Shown: in pieces, positions 25,701-36,642 of the stretch
How the letters are laid out: each line of letters begins with the position of its first letter
How positions within the stretch are numbered: position 1 is the stretch's first letter
Origin: Sandaracinaceae bacterium
GTDB lineage: Bacteria; Myxococcota_A; Polyangia; Polyangiales; Houyiibacteriaceae
Direction of reading: 5' to 3'
Assembly (NCBI GenBank): GCA_020633055.1
Contig: JACKEJ010000009.1
Coordinates: 124,001-188,000, forward strand
Length of the DNA stretch: 64,000 nt
The notes under the pieces: generated by a model
The model's input: the letters and a program-made list of their open reading frames with translations, nothing else
Told to the model about the DNA's origin: nothing
Database searches by the model: none
Program-made: the position numbers and the translations under genes

Positions 25701-28700
25701 GTACGCAGCGCCCGCTGCGGCGCCCGCATCAGTCCCTGCCGCATCGCAGCCCGTTGTACCGCCCGCGCCCGCGTCGGCCTCGGTGCACGCTCCAGTGCCC
25801 GTCGCGTCTGCGTCCGCGGCACGTCCCGCGCCAGCGGCCCCGCATGCACCCCCGAACTCCGCTCCGGCTCCGCGCACGCCTCAGGCGAACGGCGCCAGTG
25901 CCGCCAAGCCTGCCGCCACCCCCGCACGTGCGGCGGAGCCCGCACGCGGAGTCTCGCTGCTGCGCACGCCCACCGGTCCCTCGTTCGATCGTGCGGCCCT
26001 CGAGGTGCACGCCGGGGGGCGCATCTCCGAGATCTTCGGCCCGCTCTTTGCCCAGCAGGACGTGCACAGCGTGCAGGTGCGCATGCCCGAACCGCCGCTC
26101 CTGCTCGCCGACCGCGTGACGGGCATCGACGCAGAGCCCGGCAGCATGAAGAAGGGCACCGTCTGGACCGAGACCGACGTCCGTGAGGACTCGTGGTGGC
26201 TGAACCAGGGCTACATGCCCGCCGGCATCATGATCGAGTCGGGTCAGGCCGACCTCTTCCTCATCAGCTACCTCGGCGTCGACTTCCTCAACCGCGGCGA
26301 GCGCGCCTACCGCCTACTCGGCTGCGAGCTCACCTACCACGGCTCGCTCCCCAAGCCGGGTGAGACGCTGCGCTACGAGATCGACGTCGACGGACACGCC
26401 AACCAGGGCGACGTCCGCCTCTTCTTCTTCCACTACGACTGCGTGCTGCGCGACGCACAGGGCAACGAGCGCCCCGCGCTGAGCGTGCGCCAGGGCCAGG
26501 CCGGCTTCTTCACCACCCAGGAGCTCGCCGACTCCGCAGGCATCCTGTGGAAGCCCCACGAGCAGAAGATCGTCCCCGCCGACAAGGCGCGCGTCGACGC
26601 CCCCGAGGTCCCGAGCCCGGCACGTTCGTTCAGCGGCGAGCAGGTCCGCGCGTTCAGCGAGGGCAACGCCTACGCCTGCTTCGGCCAGGGCTACGAGCGC
26701 CTGCTCACGCACAACCGCACGCCGAAGGTCCAGGCGGGCGACATGCTCTTCCTGGACGAGGTCACGCACTTCGATCCGCAGGGTGGCCCGTGGAAGCGCG
26801 GCTACCTGCGCGCCACGCAGGCCATCGCGCCGACCGACTGGTTCTTCGACGGCCACTTCAAGAACGACCCGTGCATGCCGGGCACGCTCATGTTCGAGGG
26901 CTGCCTGCAGATGATGGGCTTCTACCTGGCCGCGATGGGCTACACGGTGGACCGCGACGGATGGCGCTTCGAGCCCGTCCCGGAAGAGGCCTTCAAGCTG
27001 CTCTGCCGCGGCCAGGTGCTGCCCAGCTCGAAGGAGCTCGTGTACGAGATCTTCGTCGAGGAGGTGCACGATGGCCCGGCCCCCACGCTCTACGCCGATC
27101 TGCTCTGCACCATCGACGGCCTGGGCGCGTTCCACGCCCGACGCATGGGCCTGCGCTTGGTTCCGGACTGGCCCATCACCAGCATGCCCGAGCTGTTGCG
27201 CGACTACGTCGAGGCCAAGCCCGTCGCCAGCGCCAATGGCTTCTCGTTCGACTACGCGTCCCTCCTCGCGTGCGCTTGGGGCAAGCCCTCCGACGCGTTC
27301 GGCGAGATGTACCGCGTGTTCGACGGTACGCGCCGCGTCGCGCGCCTGCCCGGCCCTCCGTACCACTTCATGACCCGCGTCACGCGCGTGGACGGCGACA
27401 TCGGCGTGGTGAAGGCCGGCGCGGTGATCGAGATCGAGTACGACTTCCCGGACGACGAGTGGTACTTCCGCGAGAACGGCGCGCCCACCATGCCGTTCTG
27501 CGTGTTCCTCGAGGCGGCGCTGCAGCCCTGCGGCTGGCTCGCGAGCTTCGTCGGTAGCGCGCTCACCACCGAGGAAGACCTGCTGTTCCGCAACTTGGAC
27601 GGCAAGGCCACCATCAAGGCCGAGGTGCTGCCCGGCTCGGGCACGTTCCGCACGGTCGTGAAGATCACCAACATCTCGCAGTCCGCGGGGATGATCATCG
27701 AGTCCTTCTCGGTGCGCTGCTTCATCGGAGACGTCGAGTGCTACGAGCTCGAGACGGTCTTCGGCTTCTTCCCGAAGGCCGCGTTCGTGAACCAGGTGGG
27801 CCTGCCCATCACCCCCGAGCACCGCGCGTTGATGGACGCGCCGAGCAACGTCGACGTCGACTTCACGCAGGACCGCAGCCGCTGCGGCAGCGGCGCGCTC
27901 CGGCTCGCGAACCCGATGCTGCTCATGCTGGACCGCGTGACGCACTACGACCCGCAGGGCGGCAAGGCGGGCCTCGGCACGCTGCGCGCCGAGAAGTACG
28001 TCGACCCCGACGAGTGGTTCTTCAAGGCCCACTTTTTCCAGGACCCCGTCCAGCCAGGCTCTCTCGGCATCGAGGCCATGCTGCAGCTGCTGCAGTTCCA
28101 CATGCTCGAGCAGGACATGGGGCGTTCTGTCGAGAACCCGCGCTTCGAGCCCATCGCCATCGGGCACCAGCACAGCTGGAAGTACCGCGGCCAGGTGGTG
28201 CCGACCAACAAGGTCATCGGCAGCACCATGGAGATCACCGAGGTCGGCACCGACCCCGACGGCGCGCCCTTCGCCATCGCGAAAGCCTCGCTCTGGGTGG
28301 ACGGAAAGCGCATCTACGAGGCGCCCAGCATCGGCATGCGCATCGTCCCGGCGGGTAGCGCACAGCAGCCCACGCCCGGCAAGGATTCGAGCCCCGAGGA
28401 AACCCTCGACCCAAAAGCGCTTAGCTGGCTGGGGGATCACCAGCCCACGTTCACCGTTCCGGCGCTCCCGATGATGTCCATGGTGGACCGCCTGGTCGGC
28501 GCCACCGGCGCGCTGCTCCTCACCGACGTGCAGGTGCACCGCTGGCTGCCCACGCCCGAGAGCGCGCCGCCCCGGGTACGTGTCGAGCGCGAAGGCGACA
28601 GGGTGCGACTCGCGATGTTCCGCGAGGCCCGTGACGCGCGCCTCTCGCGCTTCGAGCCCGTCGCCAGCGCGCATGTCCCCGCGTCACACGAGAGCGCCCC

Positions 28701-30456
28701 GCCGCTCCCCGAGCTGGCCCCGCTGCGCGACGCGCGGCGCATGCCGGACCCGTACGCCACGGGCACGCTCTTCCATGGCCCCGCGTTCCAGTACCTGCTC
28801 TCGTGGGACCTCGGCTCCAACGGCGCCACGACGTGGCTGGACGCTGCTCGCGGGACGGTGCCTCCGGGCGCGACGAACCAGGGTCTGCTGGACGCGCTCA
28901 CACACGGCATCCCGCACGACGCGCTGTTCCACTGGCACCCGAGCGTGCCCACGGACGCCGTCGCATACCCCTACGGGCTCGAGCACTTCCGGCTCCACGC
29001 TGCGCTGCCGAGCGGCCCTGTCCGCGTCGAGGTGCGCGCGCTCGACTTCGCAGCGGACGATGCTCCGAAGCGCTTCCCGCGGACGCTCATCATGGCGTTC
29101 GACGAGTCCGGCGCCGTGTTGGTGGACGCGATCCTGCGTGAGATCCTGCTCCCCAAGGGGCCGCTGGGTTCGGTGGATGGGGAGACCCGTCGCCGCTTCC
29201 TGCGCGACCGGCTCTACCAGGGGGGGCTCGGCCTGAGCCGCACGGTGGACGGAGTCACTCGCTGCCACGAGGAGGACGTGCGCGGCTCCGACTGGCTGCC
29301 GGGTACCGTCGCGTCCGTGTACGCGCTGACGGCAGGGCAGGGCGCGCGTGAGATCGCCAGCAAGGACCACGTGGCTCGCCTCGCAGGCGACCACCCTTGT
29401 CGTGTCACGCTCGTGGGAGACGCAGGCTTCGCGGCCACGGCGCCCGTCACGCGCTACCCGCTCTCCGTGCGCGCTGAGCAGGGCTCCTTTGCCGTCTCGG
29501 ACGCGGGGCCGCCCGCGCTCGACTTCACACCCGTGCGCAGCTTCTGGCGCAGCTGGTTCGGGCTCGCCGACTGGTCCGTGGAGCACCTCTACTTCGCCCT
29601 GCTGGAGCGCTTTGTTTCGTCGGTGAGCGTCGAGGACCCTGCCGCTCACGCCGCGCACCACGGCCAGCCGGTGCTGTACCTGGCCAACCACCAGACCGGC
29701 ATCGAGTCGCTGATCTTCTCCATCCTCGCGGGTGCTCTCCAGGGCGTGCCCAGCCTGACGCTGGCCAAGGTGGAGCATCGGGAGTCGTGGCTGGGCCGGC
29801 TCATCGCGCACTGCTTCACCTACCCCGGCGCGCGCGACCCCGGGGTGATCGCGCACTTCCAGCGGGACGACCCGGCGTCGCTCCCCCGCATCGTGGCGGG
29901 GCTGCGCGACGGCATCCAAGGCGAGCGCAAGAGCCTGATGGTCCATGTGGAAGGCACACGTGCGCTGCAGGCTCGCCACCCCGTCGCGACCATGAGCGGG
30001 GTCTTCGTCGACCTCGCGTTGGCCGCGAACGTGCCTGTCGTGCCGGTCCGCTTCGCCCACGGCTTGCCACTCGATGCCGCCCCCGAGCGGCTCGAGTTCC
30101 CGGTGGGGCTCGGCAGACAGGCCTACCACATGGGCGCACCCATCGCGCCGGACGAGCTCCGCAGCCTGACCTACAAGGCGCGCACGGAGCGCATCCTGTC
30201 CGCCATCAATACGCTGGGGCCCGCCCTCGAGAGCGAGGAACCGTCGCGGCCAGAGCCGCTCGAGGGTCCCGTGCGCGACGGCGTCGTGGCCCCCTACCAG
30301 ACCCTCATGAACGCCGTCGCGCAGTTCGCCCCCGCGAATTCGCCGCTGCGCGCGATGTGCGCCGCGGCGACGTTCGACGACGCGGCGCGTGTTGGGGGCG
30401 CCGAGGGGCCATTCCTGCTCGGTCTCGCCCGCTTGCTGTACGGGAGAGCGGGCTAA
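22741..30456 (+). CDS. pfa3: PUFA synthase subunit Pfa3: KS-CLF-DH-DH-DH'-acyltransferase
   Basis: A 2571-residue protein from ATG 22741, 41 bases after pfa2. Domains: ketosynthase with C187, H322 and H358; chain-length factor (~455-730) in which the Cys position is Glu (E616 in FALSAEELSG); a 300-residue Pro/Ala linker; two FabA-like double-hotdog dehydratases with catalytic His in WFFDGHF (H1372) and WFFKAHF (H1764); a third, PKS-like dehydratase fold with DHQPTFTVP (H1900) and LLDALTHG (D2051); and a C-terminal PlsC/AGPAT acyltransferase with NHQTGIES (H2317) and VEGTRAL (E2404). The fused acyltransferase is a feature of terrestrial myxobacterial clusters and may release the finished acyl chain directly into phospholipid. 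The first motif is NHxxxxE rather than NHxxxxD. An rRNA operon follows. Confidence 0.92.
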   Translation: MPFSPIAIVGQSCVLPGALDPNSLIEAVLEGRDLLSRAPAGRWELAPERALVVPGGSTADRAYSDRGGYVSGFEQRFDPTGFALSPQALQGLDPLYLWVLHTAREALRSAQVAGESQARTGAIFGNLSFPSDAMSRFVEQQHFPELTAAVGRAPVDARNRFMSGLPAHLLAQALGLGVEAFALDAACASSLYAIKLACDALHDGRADRMLAGAVNRADDLFIHVGFTALGAQSPTGQSRPFHAQADGLVPGEGAAFVVLERLEDALAHGRPILGIIRGAGLSNDGRGRGMLAPSSEGQVRAMRTAYEGAGIDPRQVQYVECHATGTKVGDATEIASMSEIFAGAARVGIGSLKANTGHLITVAGVAGVIKVVEAMRRGELPPTPHVDEPHPALGGTPFAVLARREPWHANGPRLAGVSAFGFGGNNAHVIVEEFRPAEAQALLRQVVRPAPSRDPLALVALGARVGDGTSAADLASDVEARRPRRSRAEEVCIGLAGLRTPPRDLEATLAQQTLLLAAAREAWSHVEAHVSDATRVGVLIGCQCDAEVARYGARWRMAEWGAALGWSAERVHAAQESITPVLEAAGVLGTMPNIPANRLSGQLDARGPGFALSAEELSGIRALEVGARMLRAGELDLALVGAVDLSHEPVHEAALAAVSGQAHAAGDAAVVVALMREADARAAGLPIVARLDVHTASPVAELDAPRAHPLFGHAHAAQGLLDVAVAALHARATGRAGDVSLTALLGASARVHVAPGDAADATAAALVPPPVSGPQLTLRAHLPSIPRLLPDPAAPSRAKDSAMQNMSKAPPLPSVSAPAPRPLSVAPVAQAPVAASPAPAPVPAAPVTVVPTHAGPGHAAPSAVVSSHAASVPVPAAHVPPSPVAQVFASQPAPAAFAQPGASQVGLFAAHPQHVAAIHQQFVAQQAALHQQFLALRQHALVGLVQAGFVPGAQAPVQAWPPAPVASPALAHPVSQAAAPAPAQTPAYAAPAAAPASVPAASQPVVPPAPASASVHAPVPVASASAARPAPAAPHAPPNSAPAPRTPQANGASAAKPAATPARAAEPARGVSLLRTPTGPSFDRAALEVHAGGRISEIFGPLFAQQDVHSVQVRMPEPPLLLADRVTGIDAEPGSMKKGTVWTETDVREDSWWLNQGYMPAGIMIESGQADLFLISYLGVDFLNRGERAYRLLGCELTYHGSLPKPGETLRYEIDVDGHANQGDVRLFFFHYDCVLRDAQGNERPALSVRQGQAGFFTTQELADSAGILWKPHEQKIVPADKARVDAPEVPSPARSFSGEQVRAFSEGNAYACFGQGYERLLTHNRTPKVQAGDMLFLDEVTHFDPQGGPWKRGYLRATQAIAPTDWFFDGHFKNDPCMPGTLMFEGCLQMMGFYLAAMGYTVDRDGWRFEPVPEEAFKLLCRGQVLPSSKELVYEIFVEEVHDGPAPTLYADLLCTIDGLGAFHARRMGLRLVPDWPITSMPELLRDYVEAKPVASANGFSFDYASLLACAWGKPSDAFGEMYRVFDGTRRVARLPGPPYHFMTRVTRVDGDIGVVKAGAVIEIEYDFPDDEWYFRENGAPTMPFCVFLEAALQPCGWLASFVGSALTTEEDLLFRNLDGKATIKAEVLPGSGTFRTVVKITNISQSAGMIIESFSVRCFIGDVECYELETVFGFFPKAAFVNQVGLPITPEHRALMDAPSNVDVDFTQDRSRCGSGALRLANPMLLMLDRVTHYDPQGGKAGLGTLRAEKYVDPDEWFFKAHFFQDPVQPGSLGIEAMLQLLQFHMLEQDMGRSVENPRFEPIAIGHQHSWKYRGQVVPTNKVIGSTMEITEVGTDPDGAPFAIAKASLWVDGKRIYEAPSIGMRIVPAGSAQQPTPGKDSSPEETLDPKALSWLGDHQPTFTVPALPMMSMVDRLVGATGALLLTDVQVHRWLPTPESAPPRVRVEREGDRVRLAMFREARDARLSRFEPVASAHVPASHESAPPLPELAPLRDARRMPDPYATGTLFHGPAFQYLLSWDLGSNGATTWLDAARGTVPPGATNQGLLDALTHGIPHDALFHWHPSVPTDAVAYPYGLEHFRLHAALPSGPVRVEVRALDFAADDAPKRFPRTLIMAFDESGAVLVDAILREILLPKGPLGSVDGETRRRFLRDRLYQGGLGLSRTVDGVTRCHEEDVRGSDWLPGTVASVYALTAGQGAREIASKDHVARLAGDHPCRVTLVGDAGFAATAPVTRYPLSVRAEQGSFAVSDAGPPALDFTPVRSFWRSWFGLADWSVEHLYFALLERFVSSVSVEDPAAHAAHHGQPVLYLANHQTGIESLIFSILAGALQGVPSLTLAKVEHRESWLGRLIAHCFTYPGARDPGVIAHFQRDDPASLPRIVAGLRDGIQGERKSLMVHVEGTRALQARHPVATMSGVFVDLALAANVPVVPVRFAHGLPLDAAPERLEFPVGLGRQAYHMGAPIAPDELRSLTYKARTERILSAINTLGPALESEEPSRPEPLEGPVRDGVVAPYQTLMNAVAQFAPANSPLRAMCAAATFDDAARVGGAEGPFLLGLARLLYGRAG

Positions 30457-30472
30457 AAACACCCGCAATCGC

Positions 30473-30543
30473 CGCAACTTAGGGCTATCGGTGAGAAATC
30501 CTCACACCGAGCTTGACTCCCCCCCCCAGCACGCTAAGTTGCG
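30473..30543. other. Nested inverted repeat between pfa3 and the rRNA leader
   Basis: CGCAACTTAG (30473-30482) and CTAAGTTGCG (30534-30543) are perfect 10-base arms. Between them TCGGTGAG and CTCACACCGA form an inner stem with a 2-base bulge. The structure starts 16 bases after the pfa3 stop. It lacks a T-tract, so it is not a standard terminator, and its right arm overlaps the putative P1 -10 region. Confidence 0.5.
30513..30540 (+). promoter_or_regulatory. Possible upstream rrn promoter (P1)
   Basis: TTGACT (30513-30518) matches the -35 consensus at 5/6 positions; TAAGTT (30535-30540) follows after 16 bases and is a weak -10. A run of nine C residues fills much of the spacer. Weak support; position relative to 16S is plausible. 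Confidence 0.3.
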
Positions 30544-30606
30544 CCTCCCAATCGGGCCCCACGGGGCCGAGCGGGTGAGCCCGGAACGGCTCAGCAAGGA
30601 AAGTCC

Positions 30607-30635
30607 TTGACCTTCCTCGCAACGGAGACTAAAAC
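30607..30635 (+). promoter_or_regulatory. Likely rrn promoter (P2)
   Basis: TTGACC (30607-30612) and TAAAAC (30630-30635) are 17 bases apart with 5/6 and 4/6 consensus matches. Transcription would start near 30642, upstream of the 16S processing stem, as expected for an rRNA operon. Confidence 0.5.
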
Positions 30636-30674
30636 ATCCGTCCCCCGGTTCGCTCCAAGGAGCGGGCCAACCAA

Positions 30675-30722
30675 GTCGGTCGTTGAAAACTGAATCGGAA
30701 CTACTCGCAAATTTGCGCGGGT
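30675..30722 (+). other. 5' arm of the 16S rRNA processing stem
   Basis: GTCGGTCGTTGAAAACTGAA and the bases up to 30722 are complementary to 32433-32476 behind 16S, with few mismatches and one internal loop. Such long stems enclosing 16S are RNase III substrates. The CGTTGAAAACTGAAT core also resembles a boxA antitermination site. Confidence 0.75.
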
Positions 30723-30836
30723 CCCAAGTCGGCGAGAGTCGACAAGGTAATAAGAACCGTATCCGAGAGGGTTGTTGCAAAGCAGCAACCAAGGGGCACA
30801 TCTTTGAGGTGTCCCGACAGGATGCTCAACAGTTTT

Positions 30837-32401
<1,565 letters not shown>

Positions 32402-32432
32402 CATCGACTTCTTCGGAAGTCAGCTCGGTCAA

Positions 32433-32476
32433 ACCCGCGCAAAGAGTAGTTTCCGTTTCAGTTTTCAGCGACCGAC
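32433..32476 (+). other. 3' arm of the 16S rRNA processing stem
   Basis: ACCCGCGCAAAGAGTAGT and the bases to 32476 pair with 30675-30722 in front of 16S. The paired region loops out the entire 16S gene. Confidence 0.75.
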
Positions 32477-32596
32477 AGCGTTCCGCGCAAGCCGAACGCT
32501 CCGCTCGTTGACAACACGCGAGAGAATCCTGAAACCACCACGAGGTGGCATCCCAGGTAGCCCGTCCGGGCGTTTGCTCTCTGAACCATCACGTTG

Positions 32597-32726
32597 CCGG
32601 GAAACCGGTGAGACGGGATGCCAGAGCGAGCGCGCCCACAGGGAGCGACTGAGAGGTAGCGGAGCTACCTCGCAGGGAGCGACCGAGGACGTAAGCCGCT
32701 ATGGCGCCCGTCTCACCGGTTTCCCC

Positions 32727-32728
<2 letters not shown>
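32597..32728. other. Long inverted repeat in the 16S-tRNA-Ile spacer
   Basis: The arms 32597-32617 (ending GTGAGACGGG) and 32707-32728 pair over about 21 bases with a single bulge. The 89-base loop holds a second hairpin (GAGGTAGC/GCTACCTC, 32653-32671) flanked by 15-base direct repeats CAGGGAGCGAC(T/C)GAG. The right arm runs into the first two bases of tRNA-Ile. It could be an rRNA/tRNA processing structure or a remnant insertion. The rest of the 332-base spacer holds nothing else recognised. Confidence 0.6.
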
Positions 32729-32800
<72 letters not shown>

Positions 32801-32851
32801 CTACTTCCCTCCCTCGAGAGCGAGGCGGCGAGAAGTACATCAGACCCAGCA

Positions 32852-32927
32852 GGGGTTGTAGCTCAGTTGGGAGAGCACCGGCTTTGCAAGCCGGGGGTCA
32901 TCGGTTCGAACCCGATCAGCTCCACCA
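32852..32927 (+). tRNA. tRNA-Ala (TGC)
   Basis: A 76-base cloverleaf with encoded CCA (32925-32927). Acceptor GGGGTTG pairs with CAGCTCC and contains the G3-U70 wobble that defines alanine tRNAs. The anticodon is TGC at 32885-32887. It follows tRNA-Ile by 51 bases, the standard rrn spacer pair. Confidence 0.98.
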
Positions 32928-33004
32928 CGGTTTCTGGATTCGTTTGCTTCTGCGCACCTTTGCGAAGGTGCTCAGAATCGAGAGAGTCCGCTCTCTCGCG
33001 TGTA

Positions 33005-33015
33005 TCTTTGACAAC
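33005..33015 (+). promoter_or_regulatory. boxA-like antitermination site before 23S
   Basis: TCTTTGACAAC resembles the boxA element bound by NusB/NusE in rRNA leaders and spacers. It lies 181 bases before 23S. The rest of the 268-base spacer holds a hairpin (AGGCAGC/GCTGCCT, 33086-33102) and the 23S processing arm. Confidence 0.5.
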
Positions 33016-33148
33016 AGAATAGGATGGAGAGAACTCATTTCACGAAAGTGGAAAGAGAGCTCATGATTAGAAATTCCTTTCTAGAAGGCAGCGAAGCTGC
33101 CTCGAGAAGTGAGTGTCCAGGGAGCGTCGGAGCGAAGCTCGTGACTCG

Positions 33149-33164
33149 AACCCTGGACTCGAAC
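33149..33164 (+). other. 5' arm of the 23S rRNA processing stem
   Basis: AACCCTGGACTCGAAC pairs with GTTCGAGTTCAGGGTT at 36222-36237 downstream of 23S, with a single G-T wobble. The stem encloses 23S and is a probable RNase III substrate. Confidence 0.65.
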
Positions 33165-33195
33165 GACGAAGATACGAAACGTGCCTTAGGGATAC

Positions 33196-36196
<3,001 letters not shown>

Positions 36197-36221
36197 TATC
36201 TCTAAGGTACGAGTCGTGTCA

Positions 36222-36237
36222 GTTCGAGTTCAGGGTT
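36222..36237 (+). other. 3' arm of the 23S rRNA processing stem
   Basis: GTTCGAGTTCAGGGTT is complementary to 33149-33164 in front of 23S. It lies 26 bases after the mature 23S end. Confidence 0.65.
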
Positions 36238-36326
36238 GGAGACATGAGTCCCGCAGGCCAAGCGCCGCGCGGACCTGCCAACCTGGAGACGTCTAATCAA
36301 CTTCCAGAGCTGTTGCTCTCCATCTC

Positions 36327-36444
36327 TTTCGGTGGCGATGTCGAAAGGGTCATACCCGATCCCATCCCGAACTCGGTAGTCAAGCCTTTCAGAGCCAATG
36401 GTACTGCAGCGGAAGCGCTGTGGGAGAGTAGGACGCCGCCGGAT
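36327..36444 (+). rRNA. rrf: 5S ribosomal RNA
   Basis: About 118 bases. The terminal helix forms between TTCGGTGGC at the 5' end and GCCGCCGGA at the 3' end. Internal landmarks CCCGATCCCATCCCGAACTC and GGGAGAGTAGGACGCCGCC are the usual 5S signatures. It ends the rRNA operon, with the terminator immediately after. Confidence 0.95.
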
Positions 36445-36448
36445 TTAT

Positions 36449-36487
36449 CGAAGCCCCTCGTCTCACGACGAGGGGCTTCGCCCTTTT
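36449..36487 (+). terminator. rRNA operon terminator
   Basis: A perfect 14-base stem (36449-36462 with 36467-36480) around a TCAC loop, followed by CCC and TTTT. It lies 4 bases after 5S. The following 155 bases up to the kinase-like gene hold only short imperfect GGTTGGTCG-type repeats. Confidence 0.9.
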
Positions 36488-36642
36488 AACCACCCACTCC
36501 TCGAGCGCCCGCGAGAGCGTTCGCGTTTGGTCGGCCGAGATCTGGCCGCGTTCGGTTGGTCGAGACGCGGTTGTGTTCGGTCGGTCGCGCTTGGTCCGGG
36601 GCCCGTCGTGCGACCGGACGGGAACGCCGCCACGAAGTCGCG

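Larger units (their letters stand above)
30457..30836 (+). other. rrn: Non-coding rRNA operon leader between pfa3 and 16S
   Basis: These 380 bases carry no supportable gene. They hold a nested inverted repeat (30473-30543), two promoter-like sequences, the 5' arm of the 16S processing stem (30675-30722) and, just before 16S, a short hairpin-rich segment (GGTTGTTGCAAAGCAGCAACC, near 30768-30789, is an inverted repeat). Confidence 0.7.
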
